Assembly (NCBI RefSeq): GCF_900129425.1 | Contig: NZ_LT670817.1 | Coordinates: forward strand, 4,464,001-4,528,000 | Length of the DNA: 64,000 nucleotides | Direction of reading: 5' to 3' | Source of the DNA: Bradyrhizobium erythrophlei | GTDB lineage: Bacteria; Pseudomonadota; Alphaproteobacteria; Rhizobiales; Xanthobacteraceae | Shown here: in pieces, positions 16,607 through 27,982 of the stretch | How the letters are laid out: the number at the start of each line of letters is the position of its first letter | How positions within the stretch are numbered: position 1 is the stretch's first letter | Notes under the pieces: generated by a model | Database searches by the model: none | What the model saw: the letters and a program-made list of their open reading frames with translations, nothing else | Told to the model about the DNA's origin: nothing | Translations under genes and position numbers: made by a program

Positions 16607-19339
16607 CTACTCGCCATTGCCTCCATTGCCGTTTCCGTTCTCGGTGTCCTCGCCGATGTGCTCGACTGACACCACGTGCTCGTCTTCTGCGGTGTCGAAC
16701 ACGATGACGCCCTGGGTCGAGCGGCCGGCGATCCGGATGCCCTCGACCGGACAGCGGATCAATTGCCCCTTGTCGGTCACCAGCATGATCTGGTCGCTGT
16801 CTTCGACCGGGAACGAGGCCACCAGCTTGCCGTTGCGGCCGTTCACCGACATCGCGACGATGCCCTTGCCGCCGCGTCCCGTGGTCCGGTATTCGAACGA
16901 CGACGAGCGCTTGCCGAATCCGTTTTCGCTGATGGTCAGCACGAATTGCTCGCTGGCAGACATTTCGACGTAGCGCTGCTCGCCGAGTTCGATGGCGCCC
17001 GACGCGTCCTCGCTGTCGGTCCCCGCCTCTTCTTCGACGCCGCCCCGTCGTACCGCATTGGCGCGGCGCAGATAGGCGGCGCGCTCCTCGGCATCGGCAT
17101 CCATGTGGAGCAGGATGGTGAGCGAGATCAGCTTGTCGCCTTTGGGCAGCGCGATGCCGCGCACGCCCATCGAGGTGCGGCCCTGGAACACCCGCACGTC
17201 GGTGACGGGGAAGCGGATGCACTGGCCGCCGGCGGCGGTCAGCAGCACGTCGTCATGCTCGGTGCAGATCTGCACGTCGACGATCGCCTCGTCGGCGTCG
17301 AGCTTCATGGCGATGATGCCGGAGCGGCGGACGTCGACGAAATCCGACAGCTTGTTGCGGCGGACGTTGCCGCCGGTCGTCGCAAACATCACGTCGAGAT
17401 TGGCCCAGGAGGCTTCATCCTCCGGCAGCGGCATGATGGTGGTGATGCGCTCGCCCTGCTCCAGCGGCAGAATATTGATCAGCGCCTTGCCGCGTCCGTT
17501 CGGCGCCGCCACCGGCAGCCGCCAGACCTTCTCTTTGTAGACCTGCCCGCGCGACGAGAAGAACAATACCGGCGTATGGGTCGAGGCCACGAACAGGCGG
17601 CTGACGAAATCCTCGTCGCGGGTCTGCATGCCCGAGCGGCCCTTGCCGCCGCGGCGCTGCGCGCGATAGGTCGACAGCGGCACGCGCTTGACGTAGCCGG
17701 CATGCGAGACCGTCACCACCATGTCCTCGCGCTGGATCAGGTCCTCGTCCTCGACCTCGTCTTCATGCTCGACGATGACGGTCTTGCGCGGCGTTGCGAA
17801 TTCCGACTTCACGGCAAGGAGCTCATCCTTGACGATCGTCTGGACGCGGGCGCGCGAGCGCAGGATGTCGAGGTAGTCGGCGATTTCTGCCGCCAGCTTG
17901 TCGAGCTCCTCGGAAATCTCCTCGCGCCCGAGCGCGGTAAGCCGCGCCAGCCGCAGTTCGAGAATGGCCTTGGCCTGCTCGAACGACAGCCGCGCGGTGC
18001 CGTCTTCGGCCAGCCGATGGCGCGGATCGTCGATCAGCGTGATCATGGCGGCGACGTCCTGGGCCGGCCAGTCGCGCGACATCAGGGTTTCGCGCGCGGT
18101 GTTGGGATCCGGCGAGGTCCGGATCACCCGGATGATCTCGTCGATGTTCGCCACCGCAATCGCCAGACCGACCAGGATGTGGGCGCGGTCGCGGGCCTTG
18201 TTGAGCAGGAATTTGGTGCGGCGGGTGATCACCTGCTCGCGGAAGGCGATGAACAGCGTCAGCAGGTCCTTCAGGTTCATCACCTGCGGCCGGCCCGAAT
18301 CCAGCGCCAGCACATTGGCGGCAAAATTGGTCTGCAGCGGCGTGAACCGATAGAGCTGATTCAACACGACTTCCGCCATGGTATCGCGCTTTACTTCCAC
18401 GACGACGCGGTAACCGTCGCGGTCGGACTCGTCCCGCAGCGCCGTAATGCCCTCGATCTTCTTCTCGCGTTGCAGTTCGCCGATGCGCTCGACCATCGAG
18501 GCCTTGTTCACCTGGTAGGGAATTTCCGTGATGATGATGGCTTCGCGGTCCTTGCCGAAGGTCTCGATCTTCACCTTGCCGCGCATCACGATGGAGCCGC
18601 GGCCGAGATGATAGGCCGAACGGATGCCCTGGCGTCCGAGGATGACGCCGCCGGTCGGGAAATCAGGGCCCGGAATGATCTTGATGAGGTCGTCGATACT
18701 GAGCGCGGGATCATTTATCAGCGCGACGCAGGCGTCGACCACTTCGCCGAGATTGTGCGGCGGAATGTTGGTCGCCATGCCGACGGCGATGCCGCCGGCG
18801 CCGTTGACCAGCAGGTTGGGAAATTTGGCCGGAAGGACGCGAGGCTCGCTCTCGGAGCCATCGTAATTCGGCTGGAAATCGACGGTGTCCTCGTCGATAT
18901 CCCCGAGCACCGCGAGCGCCGACCGGGTCAGACGCGCTTCCGTATATCGATAGGCTGCCGGGGGATCGCCGTCGACCGAGCCGAAATTGCCCTGCCCGTC
19001 GATCAGCGGCACGCGCATGGAGAAATCCTGCGCCATCCGGACCATTGCATCGTAAATCGACTGGTCGCCGTGCGGATGATATTTACCGATCACGTCGCCG
19101 ACGACGCGCGCGGACTTGACGTACTTCTTGTCCGGCGTGTGCCCCTGCTCGTACATCGAATACAGAATGCGGCGATGCACGGGCTTGAGGCCGTCGCGCG
19201 CATCGGGCAACGCGCGCGCCACGATCACGCTCATGGCGTAATCGAGGTAGGAGCGTTTCATCTCGTCGAGGATGGATACGGGACGAATATCCGAGGGCGC
19301 CGGCGGCTCGCCGGGCTTCTTATCTTCAGGGTCAGACAA
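16607..19339 (-). CDS. gyrA: DNA gyrase subunit A
   Basis: A 910-residue GyrA, the cleavage-reunion subunit that introduces negative supercoils with GyrB. The TTG at 19339 is the only start giving the expected short N-terminus (MSDPEDKKPGEPPAPSDIRP); no ATG fits. The catalytic Tyr132 lies in RYTEARL. The quinolone region reads HPHGDQSIYDA: E. coli Ser83 corresponds to Gln93 while Asp87 is conserved as Asp97. The GyrA-box QRRGGKG is present, then the C-terminal beta-pinwheel and an acidic Gly/Asn tail (GEDTENGNGNGGNGE). Tyr130 replaces the Met usually found two residues before the active Tyr. Confidence 0.97.
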   Translation of the reverse strand: MSDPEDKKPGEPPAPSDIRPVSILDEMKRSYLDYAMSVIVARALPDARDGLKPVHRRILYSMYEQGHTPDKKYVKSARVVGDVIGKYHPHGDQSIYDAMVRMAQDFSMRVPLIDGQGNFGSVDGDPPAAYRYTEARLTRSALAVLGDIDEDTVDFQPNYDGSESEPRVLPAKFPNLLVNGAGGIAVGMATNIPPHNLGEVVDACVALINDPALSIDDLIKIIPGPDFPTGGVILGRQGIRSAYHLGRGSIVMRGKVKIETFGKDREAIIITEIPYQVNKASMVERIGELQREKKIEGITALRDESDRDGYRVVVEVKRDTMAEVVLNQLYRFTPLQTNFAANVLALDSGRPQVMNLKDLLTLFIAFREQVITRRTKFLLNKARDRAHILVGLAIAVANIDEIIRVIRTSPDPNTARETLMSRDWPAQDVAAMITLIDDPRHRLAEDGTARLSFEQAKAILELRLARLTALGREEISEELDKLAAEIADYLDILRSRARVQTIVKDELLAVKSEFATPRKTVIVEHEDEVEDEDLIQREDMVVTVSHAGYVKRVPLSTYRAQRRGGKGRSGMQTRDEDFVSRLFVASTHTPVLFFSSRGQVYKEKVWRLPVAAPNGRGKALINILPLEQGERITTIMPLPEDEASWANLDVMFATTGGNVRRNKLSDFVDVRRSGIIAMKLDADEAIVDVQICTEHDDVLLTAAGGQCIRFPVTDVRVFQGRTSMGVRGIALPKGDKLISLTILLHMDADAEERAAYLRRANAVRRGGVEEEAGTDSEDASGAIELGEQRYVEMSASEQFVLTISENGFGKRSSSFEYRTTGRGGKGIVAMSVNGRNGKLVASFPVEDSDQIMLVTDKGQLIRCPVEGIRIAGRSTQGVIVFDTAEDEHVVSVEHIGEDTENGNGNGGNGE

Positions 19340-19560
19340 AGGGGAATCCGGTCAGTTCTTGATGGGAATCATATAGCGTATCAAGGCCCTCCAAACCACC
19401 CCTAACGGCCCTGCGAGAGCGGTTTTTCCCTCCAATTTTTCAGAGACTTACGAAGGTTCCCGGGCCCTCGCGCGAAGGCCATGGAACCAACCCTCTGATC
19501 TCCCTGAACGGACCCCGCTTCCGCGACCCGGGATCGCCGCGGAACGGCGCTCAGGGTCCG

Positions 19561-19959
19561 CTACGGGCCGAACACCACGGTGTGCATGATCCGGCCCGGG
19601 AGCAGCGTGAACAGCCCGGCGATGACCAGCGCGCCGGCGAAGGTCAGGATCATGATGCGGCGGTGATCGGCGATCTCGTGCCGGTGCGCCCTCCAGATGC
19701 CGAGCGGGACCACCAGCAGCGTGAAGATCGACAGCAGGTGGATCGGGCTCCACGGACCTATCAGCCGGATCTGATGGATCCAGAACGAACTCGCCGCCAC
19801 CGACATCATCAGGCAAACCCAGATCCAGCCGATGGTGCGATGAGGCAGCGTTCCCTTCGGCGCGGCGAACTGCACCACGCCAAGCACGAAGGCGCTCATC
19901 GCCGCGAGGGCATGAAAGGGAATGGCGGGAGCGGCGTTGAGCAGCGGCGCAAGGCTCAT
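19561..19959 (-). CDS. DUF2306 small integral membrane protein
   Basis: A 132-residue membrane protein with four predicted helices: FHALAAMSAFVLGVVQF, IGWIWVCLMMSVAASSFWI, WSPIHLLSIFTLLVVPLGIW and IMILTFAGALVIAGLFTLLP. The conserved LPHRTIGWIW and HRRIMI histidine-arginine segments between helices match DUF2306. Function unknown; histidines placed near helix ends suggest possible haem or metal binding (inference). A 33-bp perfect inverted repeat lies 81-113 bases upstream, so it may be regulated by its own repressor. Confidence 0.75.
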   Translation of the reverse strand: MSLAPLLNAAPAIPFHALAAMSAFVLGVVQFAAPKGTLPHRTIGWIWVCLMMSVAASSFWIHQIRLIGPWSPIHLLSIFTLLVVPLGIWRAHRHEIADHRRIMILTFAGALVIAGLFTLLPGRIMHTVVFGP

Positions 19960-20039
19960 GACTCAAGGCTCATGACTCAGGGCTCACGGCGCGCCCCCCG
20001 GTTTCGATGTGGGCCCAAACTCCGGATGTGTTGGGTCAA

Positions 20040-20072
20040 CACATCGATGTTAATATATTTAACATCGATGTG
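20040..20072. promoter_or_regulatory. Perfect 14-bp inverted repeat, operator-like
   Basis: CACATCGATGTTAA (20040-20053) and TTAACATCGATGTG (20059-20072) flank TATAT. Each arm contains the self-palindrome ACATCGATGT (20041-20050 and 20062-20071), so the site holds two identical palindromes with centres 21 bp apart. It lies upstream of the DUF2306 gene and downstream of ssb. It is consistent with a site for two stacked dimers of a repressor. Confidence 0.65.
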
Positions 20073-20244
20073 CATCACAACTTAAGGCGCGCCGCTTCAC
20101 GCGCCGTATTTCGTAGGTTTTACAGGCTTATATCAGTCGTTTTACCGATTCGGATTTAGCCCGCAAAAGCTCGCCGGAACGCGAATTCCCGGCGCTGACG
20201 GCCGCCCGCCCCACGCGACGACAGGGCACCCGCCCCCGTTGCAC

Positions 20245-20739
20245 TCAGAACGGAATATCGTCGTCCATGTCGCTGTTGCGGGCACCGGCTGCCGCGACGG
20301 CGCGGCGCGGCGCGGCGCTGGACGGACCGCCGGAGCCGAAATCGCCGCCGGCGGAATCATCGGGTCCGAAACTGCCGCCGCCGCCGCTGCGGCCATCGAG
20401 CATGGTCAGCGTCGAGTTGAAGCCCTGCAGCACCACCTCGGTCGAGTACTTCTCGACGCCGCTCGCGTCGGTCCATTTACGGGTCTGGAGCGCGCCCTCG
20501 ATGTACACCTTGGCGCCCTTTTTGAGATACTGCTCGACGACCTTGCAGAGCGGTTCGGAGAAGATCACCACCCGATGCCACTCGGTTTTTTCCTTGCGCT
20601 CGCCGGTCGCCTTGTCGCGCCAGGACTCGGAGGTCGCCACGCTCAGATTGGCAATCGGACGGCCATCCTGCGTCCGCCGGATTTCAGGATCCTTGCCGAG
20701 ATTTCCGACCAGAATCACCTTGTTTACACTTCCCGCCAT
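20245..20739 (-). CDS. ssb: Single-stranded DNA-binding protein
   Basis: A 164-residue SSB: OB-fold from MAGSVNKVILVGNLGKDPEI through WHRVVIFSEPLCKVVEQYLK and YIEGALQTRKWTD, then a Gly/Ser-rich linker and the conserved acidic tail DMDDDIPF, which recruits partner proteins at replication forks. The ATG at 20739 gives the canonical start; the frame extends upstream without homology. A LexA-type box lies 169 bases upstream, so induction by DNA damage is plausible. Divergent from the Omp25-like gene and near uvrA, reminiscent of the ssb-uvrA pairing known in proteobacteria. Confidence 0.96.
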   Translation of the reverse strand: MAGSVNKVILVGNLGKDPEIRRTQDGRPIANLSVATSESWRDKATGERKEKTEWHRVVIFSEPLCKVVEQYLKKGAKVYIEGALQTRKWTDASGVEKYSTEVVLQGFNSTLTMLDGRSGGGGSFGPDDSAGGDFGSGGPSSAAPRRAVAAAGARNSDMDDDIPF

Positions 20740-20907
20740 CGCCGCTCTCCACTCCTGGACATCACTGGGTTTGCCGGACGCCAGGCTTTTCGGCCTGAGC
20801 GCCGTTATTGCCTTGGGGACCAACTTTGAACCCGACCCTATACGTTCGCCGATCCGGAACGCCTGACGATCCCTTGGTTATCCACATATAGCACTGCCCG
20901 CGCGAAT

Positions 20908-20922
20908 GTTCCAGTTTTGTTC
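20908..20922. promoter_or_regulatory. LexA (SOS) box upstream of ssb
   Basis: GTTC at 20908-20911, seven bases, GTTC at 20919-20922. This is the alphaproteobacterial LexA consensus GTTC-N7-GTTC. It lies between the divergent ssb and Omp25-like genes and is closer to ssb (169 bases from its start) than to the Omp start (241 bases). Confidence 0.7.
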
Positions 20923-21163
20923 CGTCTGGGCGGGCAACAGCGGTATCACAATGCGCCTACCCCCCGCGGCTGTGAAAAAACTATGTAGAATCAACAATTT
21001 ACACCAAATACACTTGGCCGCTAAGTGTTGCATTTCGGAGACGGATTTTCGGGCTGAATCGGATATCCTGACTCTAGGGATTTTTAGATCGTCGCGGCGA
21101 TCACTTCACAATTTGAAACGCTTCGGGATTAAGCGAAGCGGACAAAGCCGGGGAGATACTACT

Positions 21164-21910
21164 ATGAAGAGGTTTTTGCTGGCTACGGTTGGTCTCGTTG
21201 CACTGGGCATGGCCGGTCCCGCAGCGGCTGCGGATCTTTACACCAAGGCGCCGCCGCCGATGATCCCCGCGGCCTATGATTGGAGCGGCTTCTATACCGG
21301 TTTCAACGGCGGCTGGGGATCGAGCCACAAGTGCTGGGATGCACTGCTCCCGAGCGGTGCACTTATAGGCAGCGAAGGTTGCCACGACGCCACCGGTGGC
21401 GTCGCCGGCGGTCAGATGGGTTATCGCTGGCAGACCAGTTCATGGGTGTTCGGCGTCGAAGGCCAGGGCGACTGGGCCGATCTTCGCGGCTCCAACGTCA
21501 GTGTGCTTTTCCCGACTTTCACCAACAGCTCGAAGGTCGATGCGTTCGGATTGTTCACCGGCCAGGTCGGCTATGCCTGGAACACCGTGCTGGCCTACGT
21601 GAAGGGAGGCGCTGCGGTGACTGCTGATCGTTTCAGTGTGTCGACCACGGCCGGTAACGTGCTCGCCGGGGTCACCGGCGATCAAACCCGCTGGGGTGGC
21701 ACGGTCGGGGCCGGCCTTGAATTCGCCTTCGCGCCGGACTGGTCGGCCGCCATCGAGTACGATCATTTGTTCATGCAGGACAAGAGCACGACGTTTATCG
21801 ACCCGGTGGCCGGTTTCCTGTTCGGCAGCGACCGCATCCGCCAGGATGTCGATCTCGTCACCCTGCGCATCAATTACCGCTGGTTCGGCCCTACCATTCC
21901 GAAGTACTGA
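21164..21910 (+). CDS. Omp25/Omp31-type outer-membrane beta-barrel protein
   Basis: A 248-residue paralogue of the 12303-13097 gene. The signal peptide MKRFLLATVGLVALGMAGPA is nearly identical. YDWSGFYTGFNGGWGSSHKC, QMGYRWQTSSWVFGVEGQGD and GAGLEFAFAPDWSAAIEYDH match the family. It ends INYRWFGPTIPKY, without the Gly/Tyr tail of its paralogue. ATG at 21164 after GGGGAGAT; the upstream part of the open frame is non-coding. These abundant small porin-like proteins stabilise the outer membrane. A strong intrinsic terminator follows. It separates ssb from uvrA. Confidence 0.92.
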   Translation: MKRFLLATVGLVALGMAGPAAAADLYTKAPPPMIPAAYDWSGFYTGFNGGWGSSHKCWDALLPSGALIGSEGCHDATGGVAGGQMGYRWQTSSWVFGVEGQGDWADLRGSNVSVLFPTFTNSSKVDAFGLFTGQVGYAWNTVLAYVKGGAAVTADRFSVSTTAGNVLAGVTGDQTRWGGTVGAGLEFAFAPDWSAAIEYDHLFMQDKSTTFIDPVAGFLFGSDRIRQDVDLVTLRINYRWFGPTIPKY

Positions 21911-21942
21911 CCTCAGTCTGAACTGAGCCTCCCAAACTAAGC

Positions 21943-21969
21943 AAAGGCCGGCCTCGCGCCGGCCTTTTT
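21943..21969 (+). terminator. Rho-independent terminator of second Omp gene
   Basis: AAAGGCCGGC (21943-21952), loop CTCGC, GCCGGCCTTT (21958-21967) with a T-run through 21969. A perfect 10-bp stem 33 bases after the stop. Confidence 0.92.
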
Positions 21970-22057
21970 ATTTGCACCTAGCCGCATACGCCCTGCCTGC
22001 AACCCGCTCCGCAACAAACCGTTGATGGCTTGCAGGGAGCACTGGATATCCGCGCCC

Positions 22058-22072
22058 GTTCTTCCTATGTTC
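22058..22072 (+). promoter_or_regulatory. LexA (SOS) box of uvrA
   Basis: GTTC (22058-22061), TTCCTAT, GTTC (22069-22072). It lies 86 bases before the uvrA ATG, the position expected for LexA control of nucleotide excision repair. This also argues against the upstream in-frame start at 22030, which would put the operator inside the coding sequence. Confidence 0.8.
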
Positions 22073-22158
22073 CGAGCTCACCCATTGGCGTCCGATCGCC
22101 CGGTTTTCCGGAAGATGCGCGCCTGAACGCGGCGCGAGGCGCGCCTGGAAATGCCGAT

Positions 22159-25281
<3,123 letters not shown>

Positions 25282-25367
25282 GGTGCTACAAAACTTTGCC
25301 TAAAGAATGGGGCTGTTGGGGCAGGCCGAACCTGCTGCAGCGCGCGCCATATCTATCAGGAGGATAG

Positions 25368-26364
25368 ATGAAGTGGAGACAACGCACTCTCGATGATATT
25401 GCCGATATGATCTGCGGCAATGGCGAGGGCACGCCGTTCGTCTACCGTAGCAGCAGTTACATTACCCGTTTCTTTCGAGATGCTGACACAGACTTCGCAC
25501 ACGATGGATCAACACGCGCGGCTTGGGTCTCCAGCGTACTCGAACAAATCCTAGCCGAACCCCATAATGACGCACAAACGCCGCCGCTGTCTTTCTGTCG
25601 GGTCATCGCGACGCTGATGGACGTCGGTGACGCGACCGACGGCGATCCCGATCGTACTACCGCGCTCTCCAAATTGAATACCGCCCTAACGCGCGAAGGG
25701 TATGAAGCGTTCTATGCGACGGATCGCATATGCTATCTTCGGCCACATCGGTACAGGCGCGATCGCCGCACCGGCCGCGAACCCGCATCGTCCGCTTTCA
25801 AAAAACGAACAAGTCCGCCGCGAGCTTCTTGCCGCCTTTCTTGACGGCGCATCAGAAGATGACCTGATACAAGACGTACTCTTGCCTCTGTTTCGTCAGC
25901 TTGGTTTTCATCGCGTCAGCGCCGCCGGTCATAAGGATAAAGCACTCGAATACGGCAAAGATATCTGGATGCGCTACACTCTGCCGACACAACATGTACT
26001 GTATTTTGGCTTGCAGGCCAAACGTGACAAGCTTGATGCGGCCGGCATGAGTAAGGGCGGCACGGCGAATATCGGTGAGATACTTAATCAAGTCACGATG
26101 ATGCTCGGGCACGAGATATTCGATCCAGAAACTAGTCGTCGCGTACTGGTCGATCACGCATTTATTGTTGCCGGCGGACAGATCACCAAGGCAGCAAGAA
26201 ATTGGCTCGGCGAAAGGCTGGATGCCTCCAAACGTAGTCAGGTTATGTTCATGGACCGCGAGGACATCTTGAATCTTTTCATCGTAGCAAATGTTCCCCT
26301 GCCCGCGGCGGCCCTGCCGCTTTCCCGCAGAGGAACTTTAATTGACGACAATATTCCGTTTTAG
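25368..26364 (+). pseudogene. Frameshifted gene: unknown N-terminal domain plus restriction-endonuclease-like C-terminal domain
   Basis: ATG at 25368 after a perfect AGGAGG. Frame 1 runs to 25844 and frame 2 is open from 25702 to 26364. Joining them at about 25743 (drop one C in CGGCCAC) gives an uninterrupted 331-residue product with the junction ICYLR-HIGTGAIAAP. N-terminal domain (1-125): YITRFFRDADTDFAHDGSTR, AAWVSSVLEQILAEP. C-terminal domain: EYGKDIWMRYTLPTQHVLYF then GLQAKRDKLD, a D-x(n)-QxK pattern like PD-(D/E)xK nucleases, followed by NIGEILNQVTMMLGHEIFDP. I recall such proteins as full-length elsewhere, but have not searched. It could be a genuine frameshift, a sequencing error, or programmed shifting. 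Confidence 0.6.
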
Positions 26365-26480
26365 CTCGTAGCACGTAGGGCGCAATACCGGAGCGTATTC
26401 CGTCCTCTTCGATCACTACGCCAAATCGTTCACCGCGCGGAGGTAGCCGTCCGCATTAGCCGACTGCGTCTCGCCAATCA

Positions 26481-26921
26481 CTACTTCTTGCCCATCAGAA
26501 TTGCGGCCAGCCCTATCAGCGTCCCAAGAATTCCGACAGCACCTGGCACCCACATCAAAAACATTTCGAGGCGCGCTTTCTGTTCGGCGCGAACTGCCGA
26601 GCGGACGGTATTGATACCGAGCTCAGTTAACGATGTTCGGCCCATCTGGTCACCGTCCCACATCGTTTTATCTTCCCGTGGCGGAATAGGAACGATCAAC
26701 TGCGACGCTTTCGATACAAGAAATCTTGAGTGAGCTGCGCGTACGTCGTTTTGATATTCGAAGTAGTCCTGCGCAGCGTATTGATCCATCTCATACCGTT
26801 CGTCGCGCGCGGCTTTTCGCTTTTTCGCTTCTTCCATCCGCGCGTTATTTGCGCCCTCTATGCCGTCCCAGCTTCGGGCAAGATTCCACAATTTCCATCG
26901 TAGCTGAAGGTAATCGAACAT
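26481..26921 (-). CDS. Unknown protein with C-terminal membrane anchor
   Basis: A 146-residue protein not recognised. The first two thirds are highly charged and helical (NNARMEEAKKRKAARDERYE, MDQYAAQDYFEYQNDVRAAH), probably coiled coil. The C-terminus has one membrane helix (MFLMWVPGAVGILGTLIGLA) and a short Lys tail. ATG at 26921 lies 2 bases after the stop of the upstream membrane-protein gene, so the pair is translationally coupled. It is convergent with the frameshifted nuclease-like gene. Codon use is less GC-rich at third positions than in the core genes nearby, consistent with acquired DNA. Confidence 0.6.
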   Translation of the reverse strand: MFDYLQLRWKLWNLARSWDGIEGANNARMEEAKKRKAARDERYEMDQYAAQDYFEYQNDVRAAHSRFLVSKASQLIVPIPPREDKTMWDGDQMGRTSLTELGINTVRSAVRAEQKARLEMFLMWVPGAVGILGTLIGLAAILMGKK

Positions 26922-26923
26922 CG

Positions 26924-27745
26924 CTATTTGGCCCACTCGAAAACATCGATCGTTACCTTCGTAATCCGAAGCGCAAGGGCGTACGCAAGAAGAAACGGCC
27001 AGATCACCAATTGACCTAAGCCATACACAATCTCAGCCTCTTCGTCTCGCGGGGCAGCCGTTTGCGCTGGTGCGCTCCGCATATACGCGGCCCAGTCGTC
27101 GAGCCTCACCTGTATGACAGACAATGGAGAGAACAAGCTCGGGTTTGCCTTCAGCTTTTCGATCGGGAACATTCTGCTGTACGGCATCGTCACTGCATTT
27201 GAGAATTTTTCCCTAAGGCCCTTTATCTGTTCGGCGGATAGATGTGGCTTTATCTCCTCCGAAAATCGTTTCAAGCCTTCGCAGGGTGTCGCAGATGCGC
27301 GCACCATCACGTCGCCGCACAGAAACGTAGAGAGGTCTTTCAGAGACGAGACGACCTGCTCCCGGATGGGCTCTTCGCCACTTTGATGAGCCGCGACAAA
27401 TATCTTTGTCAGGACAATTTCCCGTTGATTGGAATAAGCGGCGGCGAATAACAGCAAGCCAATTGCAGCAGTTCCGAGATACCAGTAATCGATCCTGCGC
27501 ACCTTCCGCTGTGTGAGATTTTGCGTGAACGCATAATTTGAATGAGTTGTGCTGAGAAACGACAAGAAGGCGAGAACGAGATATGTGATAAACCCTGTTC
27601 CGAAATAGACGGCAAAGCCGAGAGCAATTGCAAAGATTAGCCATCCCGCAGTAGACGCATAGCCGACGATACGGCGCCCTCGCGGAAACGAGTTGTATAT
27701 CGCAAACACCTCCCGGAGCGTTTTCGGCTTTGCCTTGTCGGCCAT
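26924..27745 (-). CDS. Unknown multi-pass membrane protein
   Basis: A 273-residue protein not recognised. It has two adjacent N-terminal helices (YASTAGWLIFAIALGFAVYF, GFITYLVLAFLSFLS), a third (YWYLGTAAIGLLLFAAAYS), then a soluble region of about 130 residues with two cysteines (LCGDVMV, TPCEGLKRF), and a last helix (LVIWPFLLAYALALRITKV). ATG at 27745 after GGGGGTTGTG; a GTG at 27748 adds one residue. It forms a two-gene unit with the following small membrane-anchored protein. The 5' flank carries nested palindromes (CAGTCCC...GGGACTG around AGCGATTCGATCGCT, 27755-27801). Confidence 0.6.
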   Translation of the reverse strand: MADKAKPKTLREVFAIYNSFPRGRRIVGYASTAGWLIFAIALGFAVYFGTGFITYLVLAFLSFLSTTHSNYAFTQNLTQRKVRRIDYWYLGTAAIGLLLFAAAYSNQREIVLTKIFVAAHQSGEEPIREQVVSSLKDLSTFLCGDVMVRASATPCEGLKRFSEEIKPHLSAEQIKGLREKFSNAVTMPYSRMFPIEKLKANPSLFSPLSVIQVRLDDWAAYMRSAPAQTAAPRDEEAEIVYGLGQLVIWPFLLAYALALRITKVTIDVFEWAK

Positions 27746-27871
27746 CACAACCCCCAGTCCCCAAGCGATTCGATCGCTCGCATGCTAAACTAGTGGGACT
27801 GAAGAAACCCGCAGCAGTTGCATTGGGCCGGAAGCGTGCCGCAGCAGGCCGGCTGCGTTGAGGTAGAGCTC

Positions 27872-27948
27872 GTAGGGCGGAATAGCGGAGCGTATTCCGC
27901 CTCTTTCGTCCGTCGGCGCGGCGCAATACGCTCGCTATTGCGCCCTAC
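27872..27948. repeat. Palindromic repeat, family D, full copy
   Basis: GTAGGGCGGAATAGCGGAGC, then GTATTCCGCC, a short spacer, GGCGCAATACGCTCGCTATT and GCGCCCTAC. The GTAGGGCG and CGCCCTAC ends are inverted. Further copies or fragments are at about 26375-26412, 28240-28303 and 29296-29412, making this the densest repeat cluster of the window. Confidence 0.8.
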
Positions 27949-27982
27949 AGTCCTATTCCGCCGCGATGATGGGATGGTCGGC

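Noticed and set aside
16676..19405. Long open frame on the plus strand over gyrA (909 residues)
   Set aside because: It is antisense to gyrA, with His/Arg/Asp-rich composition and no recognisable domain; a GC-codon shadow.
20906..21163. In-frame upstream extension of the second Omp gene
   Set aside because: It would start inside the LexA box and lacks a signal peptide at its N-terminus; the ATG at 21164 is better.
25702..25743. Independent start of the nuclease-like half at 25702
   Set aside because: The sequence before HIGTGAIA is out of frame with the natural junction, and no ribosome binding site precedes it; a frameshift explains it better.
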